This document shows positions 1 through 5,803 of a DNA stretch of 16,583 nucleotides, in pieces. A model generated the notes under the pieces. That model did not search any database. It was not told the origin of the DNA and saw only the letters and a list, made by a program, of their open reading frames with translations. The position numbers and the translations under genes were made by a program. The DNA comes from Clostridiales bacterium UBA4644 (GTDB lineage: Bacteria; Bacillota; Clostridia; Oscillospirales; Butyricicoccaceae): the NCBI GenBank assembly GCA_002405755.1, contig DHMK01000042.1:5974-22556 (forward strand), written 5' to 3'. Positions within the stretch are counted from its first letter, which is position 1, and every line of letters starts with the position of its first letter.

Positions 1-1380
1 GCGGTGCAGACGGCTCATGGCGCGGATGTCGTTGTAGCAGAGAAAGCTCAGGATCAGGTCGCATTCGCCCAGCAGATCGCCCCGCTGCCGGGGAGAGAGC
101 TGCGGGCTTTCATCGATGGCGGCCAGCAAAAGCGCCTTCAGCTCCAGCATTTTTGGAATGCACCGCCAGTTGAACATGCTGCGCATCAGCACCAGAAGGG
201 CAAAGGGATGGGCCTTCAGCGTTTCCGGCGGACACTGCTCCAGCGCCTCCAGCACGGAGACCGGATCCAGAGAGGAAAGCAGAATGCCGGCGTCCTCCTG
301 CACCACCCGGAGCAGCGCGTCATAATTCCCGGCCGCCCGGTAGGCGGCGATGGCGTGGAGATGCTGCCGATGCGCCTCATACCATGCGCCGAAGCGCTCC
401 CGATAAGCCGCCTGGCGGGCCTCCGGAAGCTTTTGGAATGCGCGGAGCGCACATTCCTTCATCATGTGGTGAAAGCGATAGGTCGTGCCGTCCGGCAGAC
501 GCTTGACAAAGGCGTTTTGTCCGGTCAGCGCATCCAGCAGCGCTTCCGCGCGGTCGTCCTCCATGACGAACCGGGCCATTTCCACGGTGAACTCGTCGGC
601 AAGCCCCATAACGGTCAGAAACTCCCGCTGCTTTTCAGGGAGGGGGTCGATCATGGCGGCGGTAAAGATGGCGGAAATATCGGAATTGCGGTCAGGCAGC
701 GCGCCGTGCTCATAAAACATCCGAAGATTCAGATAGACCGCGGAAAACCATCCCTCGCTGTAATACAGCAGCGTCTCGATCTGCTGGTCGGAAAGGGCCG
801 TGCCGCAGCGGTTTGTATAGATGGCAAGCTCCGTGTGATTCAGCCGGAGCTGCTCCGTGCCGATCTGATAGACCCTTCCGCCCAGCCGGACGAGCTCCGC
901 CGCCGGCAGAAAAAGATCCCGGCTGGCAACGATCAGGTGCGCGTTGGCAGGCAGCCGTCCTGCCAGGGCGCTGAGAAATTTCGGGGCGCGCCGGTCTGTC
1001 AGCAGGTGAAAGTCGTCTATGAAGATATAGCAGGGGCGCGGTCCCGCCAGCGCATGGCAAAGATCCTCGATCAGCAGACCGCCGCTGGCCTCGTCCGTGG
1101 GGCAGACATAGTCCTGCAGAAGATCAAACCCCGCCCTGGCAAAGGCGTCCTGCGCGCTTTTCCAGAAGATGGCCAGATTGCCGGAATAAACACTGATCCG
1201 GATCACGGCCGGCGCTTCGGCCTTGGCTCGTTCTGCCAGATACCATTCCACCGCCGTGGTCTTTCCGTAGCCCATGGGCGCCACCAGGGTGGTCAGAGCA
1301 CAGCGGGAGATCGGCCGCAGGCTCTCCTGCAGCCGCTCAGATATATAGATGGTGTTCAGGTTCCATTTTGGCTTTGGCAT
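1..1380 (-). CDS. MalT/LuxR-type STAND ATPase transcriptional regulator (partial, C-terminus outside window)
   Basis: The 460 codons visible encode the N-terminal part of a large MalT/LuxR-type regulator, in which an ATPase switch controls a C-terminal HTH. A Walker A motif (APMGYGKTT, residues 34-42) and a Walker B motif (CYIFIDDFHLL, about 117-127) are clear, and a helical repeat-rich stretch follows from about residue 250. The LuxR HTH expected at the C-terminus would lie beyond the left edge and is not seen. The start at 1380 has a GGGAGGGG ribosome binding site 6-7 nt upstream. An in-frame ATG 16 codons earlier (1428) overlaps the -10 box of the gene's own promoter, so it is excluded. 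It is probably a separate transcription unit from the operon upstream. The inducer and targets cannot be inferred. Confidence 0.8.
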   Translation of the reverse strand, partial: MPKPKWNLNTIYISERLQESLRPISRCALTTLVAPMGYGKTTAVEWYLAERAKAEAPAVIRISVYSGNLAIFWKSAQDAFARAGFDLLQDYVCPTDEASGGLLIEDLCHALAGPRPCYIFIDDFHLLTDRRAPKFLSALAGRLPANAHLIVASRDLFLPAAELVRLGGRVYQIGTEQLRLNHTELAIYTNRCGTALSDQQIETLLYYSEGWFSAVYLNLRMFYEHGALPDRNSDISAIFTAAMIDPLPEKQREFLTVMGLADEFTVEMARFVMEDDRAEALLDALTGQNAFVKRLPDGTTYRFHHMMKECALRAFQKLPEARQAAYRERFGAWYEAHRQHLHAIAAYRAAGNYDALLRVVQEDAGILLSSLDPVSVLEALEQCPPETLKAHPFALLVLMRSMFNWRCIPKMLELKALLLAAIDESPQLSPRQRGDLLGECDLILSFLCYNDIRAMSRLHR

Positions 1381-1426
1381 GATGTTCCCCTCCCGCTTTG
1401 CTGCCGGGCCTTCCGGATCTGGTTCC

Positions 1427-1455
1427 ATTATATCGGAAGGGAAGGCTCTTTTCAA
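1427..1455 (-). promoter_or_regulatory. Sigma-A type promoter of the MalT/LuxR-type regulator
   Basis: On the minus strand TTGAAA (1450-1455) and TATAAT (1427-1432) are separated by exactly 17 nt, one mismatch from consensus. Transcription would start about 1420, giving a leader of roughly 40 nt before the ATG at 1380. This also shows that the ATG at 1428 cannot be the start. Confidence 0.7.
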
Positions 1456-1498
1456 GGGAAAGCATGCGTGTCTGGTCAAACAGCGGCAGCAGATCTCC

Positions 1499-2233
1499 TT
1501 ATTTCGGCTGCTTTTCCGGCAGCGTTTTGGTCAGGAGCAGGGTGTAGGCCACGGTGATGGCGATCAGAGCGGCGAGATGGAGCAGGTGCGTTTTTGCGGC
1601 AAGGTCCGCGTCATTGGCGAAGGTGCCGAGCGTGTTGATGGCGGAATGGACGGCGATGCAGGGAAGCAGGCTGCCGCCGCGATAACAGATCGTCACCAGC
1701 AGGAAGCCCACCGCGACGGCAAAAACGATCTGGCACAGGTTATTGACAATATCCATACCGCTGCCGTTGAACAGGTTGATGATATGCCCGATACCGAAGG
1801 TGACGCTTGATATGACGATGGCAGATTTGATATTGTCTTTTGCGATGGCCTGAAACAGCAGCCCACGGAAGATCACTTCCTCCAGGAATCCCACGCAGAG
1901 CATACACACGATCCTGCAGGCCGTTTCCGCCGGCGCGTAATTGACCGCAGCGCCGTTCCAGAGATTTCCCGATGCCAGGATCACAAGCGGCACATAGAAA
2001 AGAAACCGACATGCGGGAACAGGCGATTTACAAAGCCCATACCGTTTCTGCAAGTTGTTCTTTCGGATAAAGGCAAAAAGCACGACCGTCTGCAAAATGC
2101 CGAAAGCGGCGCTTGCCGCATATGCGACCCCGATGGCCTTGTTCAGCGGATTCGCCAGCGATTGCAGAACGCAGTAAACCGCGATCCATACGATCGCAAA
2201 GGTCAGCTCGTTTTTTTCATATAGCTTTTTCAT
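1499..2233 (-). CDS. CPBP-family intramembrane protease (CAAX protease / bacteriocin-processing type)
   Basis: This 244-residue polytopic membrane protein carries the three signatures of the CPBP (Abi/CAAX prenyl protease 2-like) glutamic intramembrane proteases: EEVIFRG (residues 118-124), FGIGH with His150, and a third motif with His196 followed by Asn200. Hydrophobic segments lie near 12-30, 38-56, 75-90, 103-120, 136-150, 168-184 and 215-235. Family members cleave within membranes. In bacteria they are linked to bacteriocin maturation or self-immunity and to protein tethering, but the substrate here is unknown. The start has an AGGAGAA site 7 nt upstream. It lies 33 nt after the membrane protein gene and is probably the last gene of the TetR-headed operon. 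Confidence 0.8.
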   Translation of the reverse strand: MKKLYEKNELTFAIVWIAVYCVLQSLANPLNKAIGVAYAASAAFGILQTVVLFAFIRKNNLQKRYGLCKSPVPACRFLFYVPLVILASGNLWNGAAVNYAPAETACRIVCMLCVGFLEEVIFRGLLFQAIAKDNIKSAIVISSVTFGIGHIINLFNGSGMDIVNNLCQIVFAVAVGFLLVTICYRGGSLLPCIAVHSAINTLGTFANDADLAAKTHLLHLAALIAITVAYTLLLTKTLPEKQPK

Positions 2234-2266
2234 TCTGTTTTCTCCTGTAAGGCCAAAACGGCAGTT

Positions 2267-2878
2267 TTACGATTGGGTTTTGAAGTGCAGCGCGGATAAG
2301 ACGCCGATCGGCAGAAAATAGGCGCACCAAAGCTCCAAGGCAATGATCCCGCTGAGCCTGCCGCTCCCGTCTGCCATGGCGGCCCGAAACATGCCCGTCA
2401 TCGGCAGGAGCAGGCAGCCGAAGAAGAACGCGCCATGGATCAGCATAAGGCGCTTGAGCCATTTGTCCCGCCTGTTTTCCGGGTGAAGCGTCAGTCCTGT
2501 AAAAAATGTGGATAGCGCCATCATGCCATAGCCCAGCAGGTCATAGCTGAAAAACAGGCCGCCCTTGGAAAAATCCAGAAGCATCGCAGCCTGTTCGTTC
2601 AGCGGATCGTTTCTGACAGCTGTCATCTGCGCGAAATAGACCAGCAGGATCAAAACCGCATAGATACATCCGAACAGCAGTCCGGCATTTGCGGCGACCT
2701 TTTGTTCTTTGCGGCTCTCGTGATGAAATCCGGCGAGCATCAGAAGATAGCCAAGCGCGAGAAAGATGCAGACAAAATAGCTTCCAAATGCGGAGACCGG
2801 CAGGAGAACCGCAAACAGCACCACGATTACCGTGACGATGATCGCCCCGACTTTAGGGATCGTTTTATTCATTGACAT
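2267..2878 (-). CDS. Hypothetical multi-pass membrane protein
   Basis: I do not recognise this 203-residue protein. It has about six hydrophobic segments (near residues 10-30, 32-48, 62-84, 106-128, 142-162 and 176-196) separated by short charged loops, so it is an integral membrane protein. No catalytic motif is visible. Its start overlaps the last 14 nt of the deaminase gene, which implies translational coupling. A GGGGGA site lies 7 nt before ATG 2878; a second in-frame ATG two codons later (2872) is also possible. Its membership of the operon suggests a role tied to the deaminase or hydrolase, such as transport, but this is only inference. Confidence 0.65.
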   Translation of the reverse strand: MSMNKTIPKVGAIIVTVIVVLFAVLLPVSAFGSYFVCIFLALGYLLMLAGFHHESRKEQKVAANAGLLFGCIYAVLILLVYFAQMTAVRNDPLNEQAAMLLDFSKGGLFFSYDLLGYGMMALSTFFTGLTLHPENRRDKWLKRLMLIHGAFFFGCLLLPMTGMFRAAMADGSGRLSGIIALELWCAYFLPIGVLSALHFKTQS

Positions 2879-3287
2879 ATTCTTTCCCCCAAAAATCTGG
2901 CAGCAGCTCCTTGAGGGTAACGGTTTTCCTGCTTTCGTAATCCACCAGGATCTCTGTATTTTCGTTTTCCTCGTTCAGCTGATACAGAAATTCGCGGCAC
3001 GCGCCGCAGGGCATCCCGCTTCCGCCGCCATACGGCGGCCTGTCCCGAAAGGCGATCAGCCTTTTGATCCGCGTCTGACCGCTGCTTACATACATATTCA
3101 GGGCGGCGACCCGCTCGGCACATAGATTCATAACGCCGCTGCACGCCTCGATGCAAAAGCCCGCATAGATCGTTCCGTCCTCGCTTTCCAAAGCGCATAC
3201 CACATGATGCGCCTGGATAAAAGGGCTTACATCCTCCGGATGATATTCCTTTTTCGCCCGCTCGTAGAGCTTTTCCCATATATCCAT
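2865..3287 (-). CDS. Cytidine deaminase-like zinc enzyme
   Basis: The 140-residue product has the usual length of small tetrameric cytidine deaminases and blasticidin-S-type deaminases. The zinc site is complete: Cys56-Ala-Glu58 (catalytic Glu) and Pro93-Cys94-Gly-Ala-Cys97. The family converts cytidine or deoxycytidine to uridine or deoxyuridine; related enzymes deaminate the cytosine of blasticidin S. The sequence between the motifs does not let me choose between pyrimidine salvage and drug inactivation. The start has CGGAGGA 5 nt upstream. It follows the cysteine hydrolase gene by 24 nt and overlaps the next gene by 14 nt. Location between a hydrolase and membrane proteins under a TetR regulator makes an inducible detoxification or scavenging role plausible. 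Confidence 0.82.
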   Translation of the reverse strand: MDIWEKLYERAKKEYHPEDVSPFIQAHHVVCALESEDGTIYAGFCIEACSGVMNLCAERVAALNMYVSSGQTRIKRLIAFRDRPPYGGGSGMPCGACREFLYQLNEENENTEILVDYESRKTVTLKELLPDFWGKEYVNE

Positions 3288-3311
3288 ATCGTCCTCCGAA
3301 ATTCTCGATAA

Positions 3312-3806
3312 TTACTTTTCGATGATATCCTGAAGCGTCAGGATCTCACAGCCCTTGCTTTCGTAATAGGCCAGCAGCTCGGGCAGCTGCTTTTTGTCGT
3401 AGCTGGTGATGCAGTCCGACAGGACATGAACGGCGTAGCCGCTTTTCGCCATGTTATAGCAGGTGGATTTGATGCAGGCCGCAGCGTCGGCCCCGACAAT
3501 GTAAAACGCGGAAATCTCATGCTCCTGAATGAAATCGGCAAACGCCTCGCTGGTCAGGGCGCTGCTTTTTGACTTTGTGAAAATATGATCGGACACGATC
3601 CTCAGCTCCGGCACCAGCTCCGCGCCGCGCGTTCCGGGCTTAAAGGTCCTTGTCCCCGCAGACAGGTTGTTGTGCTGAATATAAACGATCCACAGTTCCT
3701 TCCGGATTGCCCAGTCGACCGCCGCATTAACTCTTTCAATGATCTCCCTGTAATTCTTCGTGATGTCATTTTGCAGATCGATCACGACCAGCGCGCTGTT
3801 TTTCAC
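3312..3806 (-). CDS. Isochorismatase-like cysteine hydrolase
   Basis: The 164-residue product has the isochorismatase-like alpha/beta fold signature with a full putative triad: Asp10 in VVIDLQND, Lys78 in FTKSKSSAL and Cys111 in ADAAACIKST. Members hydrolyse isochorismate, nicotinamide, N-carbamoyl amines or related amides; the substrate here is not determined. A longer reading frame starts at 3851, but I chose GTG 3806 because AGGAGGA sits 7 nt upstream (3814-3820), and the conserved fold begins immediately after it. The 54-nt gap to the TetR gene and the 24-nt gap to the deaminase gene fit one operon. A shared pathway in which a deaminase and an amidase act on one nucleobase-like compound is possible but unproven. 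Confidence 0.78.
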   Translation of the reverse strand: MKNSALVVIDLQNDITKNYREIIERVNAAVDWAIRKELWIVYIQHNNLSAGTRTFKPGTRGAELVPELRIVSDHIFTKSKSSALTSEAFADFIQEHEISAFYIVGADAAACIKSTCYNMAKSGYAVHVLSDCITSYDKKQLPELLAYYESKGCEILTLQDIIEK

Positions 3807-3860
3807 CCGGCATTCCTCCTTTTTTGCGCTCATGGGCATTTGCAAAACCAATTTATCGCA

Positions 3861-4433
3861 TCACGGCGTTTCTTCCTTTGCCGCCAGTATTGCGCCCCGA
3901 TATGCCTGCTCCAGCTGAGCGGCGATAAGCGCCTCGCCGCATTGCAGCGCGTTGTTGGCGATGATGCTTGCATATCCGTGGGCAAACAGGAAAACCGTCA
4001 AAAAAACTCGCTTGGTCTGCGCCAGATCAAAGCCCAGGGCGCGCTGCATCGCCAAAAGAACAGGGAGGAGCGCCTCGTCGTCGATCAGCTCCAGCAGGGT
4101 CTTTCCACCGAAATGGTCCGACTGAAACAGGAAGCGGAACAAATGCGGCTCTTTGATCGCGAAGCGGATATAATTCATACCGATCCCGAGCGCAGCGCCC
4201 TTTGGCGGGCTTTTCAGATCCATCAGATATTCCGAGTGATAAAGGTCTGCCTTCGCATAGACCTCCCGCTTCAGCGCTTCGATCGTTTTGAAATGATACA
4301 TAACGGGCTGCGTGGAGCAATGCAGCCGTTCCGAGACCGTCCTTGCGTTGATATTGTCCGCACCGGTCTCACGGGCGACTGCAAAGGCCGCATCCACGAT
4401 CATCTCTCTTGTGATTTTTGCTTTCGCCGGCAT
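3861..4433 (-). CDS. TetR/AcrR-family transcriptional regulator
   Basis: The 190-residue protein starts with a TetR-type HTH (residues about 7-53; the recognition region includes VSERLHCSTQPVMYHF), followed by a helical ligand-binding domain of normal length. It is the first gene of the minus-strand operon and lies directly downstream of a perfect promoter. A 10-bp palindrome between the -10 box and the gene is a candidate operator, so the protein probably represses its own operon until a small molecule binds. GAGGTG precedes the ATG by about 6 nt. The inducer could be the substrate of the hydrolase or deaminase, by analogy with other TetR-led enzyme operons. Confidence 0.82.
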   Translation of the reverse strand: MPAKAKITREMIVDAAFAVARETGADNINARTVSERLHCSTQPVMYHFKTIEALKREVYAKADLYHSEYLMDLKSPPKGAALGIGMNYIRFAIKEPHLFRFLFQSDHFGGKTLLELIDDEALLPVLLAMQRALGFDLAQTKRVFLTVFLFAHGYASIIANNALQCGEALIAAQLEQAYRGAILAAKEETP

Positions 4434-4459
4434 AGACGCACCTCGATCTGTAATTCGGA

Positions 4460-4469
4460 TTATGCATAA
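4460..4469. promoter_or_regulatory. Candidate TetR-family operator palindrome
   Basis: TTATGCATAA is a perfect 10-bp palindrome 5 nt downstream of the -10 box and upstream of the TetR gene. It falls at about the transcription start, a usual place for an autoregulatory TetR operator. GGATTAT also occurs on both sides (4457-4463 and 4473-4479). The assignment is inference from position and symmetry. Confidence 0.4.
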
Positions 4470-4474
4470 CTTGG

Positions 4475-4503
4475 ATTATAGAATAAAAAGCAGGATCTGT
4501 CAA
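4475..4503 (-). promoter_or_regulatory. Consensus sigma-A promoter of the TetR-headed operon
   Basis: On the minus strand TTGACA (4498-4503) and TATAAT (4475-4480) are both perfect and separated by 17 nt. Transcription would start near 4468 and read into the TetR gene and the four genes behind it. A promoter this strong is typical of one held down by a repressor. Confidence 0.85.
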
Positions 4504-4569
4504 GAGGTGGTACAAGCGACGCGGCGCAAACGCAAAAGCATTCGCCGCGCGCCATCATGCAAAAAGCAA

Positions 4570-4614
4570 CAAACCCTTGAAAACACTGCGTTTGCCAGCA
4601 TTTTCAAGGGTTTG
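4570..4614 (-). terminator. Intrinsic terminator behind the truncated tRNA
   Basis: A perfect 14-bp inverted repeat (4570-4583 with 4601-4614, 17-nt loop) is followed on the minus strand by TTGCTTTTT. It begins 4 nt after the CCA end of the tRNA remnant, so it is the tRNA's original terminator. It would now also stop the integrase transcript before it reaches the chromosomal operon. Confidence 0.75.
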
Positions 4615-4618
4615 CGTT

Positions 4619-4642
4619 TGGCGGAGAAGGAGAGATTCGAAC
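4619..4642 (-). other. tRNA 3' tail remnant (probably tRNA-Ser): integrase-side prophage attachment site
   Basis: Read on the minus strand, this gives a T-loop (TTCGAAT, 4635-4641), the 3' strand of a T-stem (CTCTC), the 3' acceptor strand CTTCTCC, discriminator G and an encoded CCA (4619-4621). The matching 5' T-stem strand is lost at about 4644, where homology to a tRNA stops, and no D-arm or anticodon arm follows. This is the displaced 3' end left when an element integrates within the T-arm of a tRNA gene. G73 and the GGAGAAG-type acceptor suggest tRNA-Ser. The integrase gene starts its 3' end 62 nt away. The exact core length needs the other end. Confidence 0.72.
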
Positions 4643-4704
4643 CATCCGAGAATCCTGAAATATCAATGGTTTGCGGGCACGATACAGGATTTTTACATGA
4701 TTTG

Positions 4705-5730
4705 TCAAACTTTGATATCGGCGGACATGATCTTAGAGGAGACTTTTTTTCGGCGGGTCTCGCGGATATGGGTATAAAGATCCAGGGTCATTTGAAGGCT
4801 GGAATGGCCGAGGATGTATTGGGCATCTTTTGCGTCCACGCCGGATTCGTAGAGGATGGTGGCGAAGACATGACGCAGCTGGTGGAGGGTGCAGGAGATC
4901 TTTGCTTCCGCGACATAGTCTCGCCAGAGCTTTTGAAACTGCGTTTCGGTGAACAGCTCGCCGGAGCTGTTTGGAAAGACAAGACCGGAGGAGGGCTGAA
5001 GAACATCGGCCAGCCGGTCGATGATGGGAACGGTGCGCGTTCCGGCGTCGGTCTTGGGTTCCTTGATATACGGACGATTGGCGGCGTGGTAAAGCGATTT
5101 TGTCACATGGATCTCGCGCTCGTCCAGATTGATATCGTCCCACCGAAGGGCCAGCAGCTCTCCCTTGCGCAGGCCGGAATACATGGCAAAATAGGGAAGC
5201 AGGCCGCCGGGGAGGGAAACGGAATCCCGCACGGCGCGGATGTCCCGATCGGAGGGCAGCGGACGGGGCTTCCCGGGTTTGCCCCGCGTGATCGGAAGAT
5301 CGCGCACAGGATTTGTGTCGGCGGCGCCGGTGGCGCAGGCATGCTTGAAGATCAGGCTAAGCACCAGGCGCTGCGTGGTAAGGGTCTTCTGGGCGGGGTT
5401 TGCATCGGAAATATAGGCTTGGAGAAATTGCGCTGCCATGGCCGGGGTGATAGAGCGGATGGGGATCTCTCCGAAGCGGGCGCGGGCCCGGAGATAGGCC
5501 GGGTGATAATTTTTCGTGGAATTGTAGGCGATGCGCTTCTGTGCGTCTTCCCACCAATCATCGGCAACGGCGGAAAAGGAGGGGCCGGCATCGCGCCGCC
5601 CTTCGTCGGCGAGGATCTTTTCCAGAACCTCCTGTTTGGTGCGGCCATAGAAATACTTCTGGGACTTGCGGCCATCCTGGGTGACGGTGACCTGCTGCTG
5701 CCAGAGGCCGTCTTTTCGCTTGACGGGCAT
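4705..5730 (-). CDS. int: Phage tyrosine recombinase (integrase)
   Basis: The 341-residue protein has an N-terminal arm-type DNA-binding domain (about 1-40), a SAM-like core-binding domain (about 50-150) and a C-terminal catalytic domain with all expected residues: Arg188 in SGLRKGE, Lys226, His283 and Arg286 in HQLRH, His309 in LGHSS and Tyr319 in DLYTH. It would cut and rejoin the tRNA attachment site 62 nt downstream. The frame is open for 33 codons further upstream, but ATG 5730 is chosen because AAAGGAG lies 8 nt before it and the family N-terminus (MPVKRKDGLW) begins there. It follows the helicase gene by 73 nt on the same strand and may be read from the repressor promoter. Confidence 0.93.
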   Translation of the reverse strand: MPVKRKDGLWQQQVTVTQDGRKSQKYFYGRTKQEVLEKILADEGRRDAGPSFSAVADDWWEDAQKRIAYNSTKNYHPAYLRARARFGEIPIRSITPAMAAQFLQAYISDANPAQKTLTTQRLVLSLIFKHACATGAADTNPVRDLPITRGKPGKPRPLPSDRDIRAVRDSVSLPGGLLPYFAMYSGLRKGELLALRWDDINLDEREIHVTKSLYHAANRPYIKEPKTDAGTRTVPIIDRLADVLQPSSGLVFPNSSGELFTETQFQKLWRDYVAEAKISCTLHQLRHVFATILYESGVDAKDAQYILGHSSLQMTLDLYTHIRETRRKKVSSKIMSADIKV

Positions 5731-5803
5731 AAGAGAGGCTCCTTTCGAGGGAGAATAAAAGCGGAGGGGATGGGGTTGGGAGCCTTTTGAGCAAACCGAT
5801 GCT

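Noticed and set aside
4..1557. Long open frame on the plus strand (517 codons)
   Set aside because: It is antisense to the MalT/LuxR-type regulator, which has Walker motifs, a promoter and a ribosome binding site. The plus-strand translation has no recognisable domain and runs into the next gene.
2234..2266. AAAAC-TGCC-GTTTT hairpin between the membrane protein and the CPBP gene
   Set aside because: Only 5 weak base pairs and no T-run follow, so it is unlikely to end the operon transcript.
4521..4548. GCGGCG/CGCCGC inverted repeat upstream of the TetR promoter
   Set aside because: The 6-bp stem with a 16-nt loop is weak, lacks a T-tract and is upstream of the -35, so no role can be supported.
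4312..5790. Long open frame on the plus strand (492 codons)
   Set aside because: It crosses the operon promoter, the tRNA remnant and the whole integrase on the opposite strand, and its translation has no motif or ribosome binding site.
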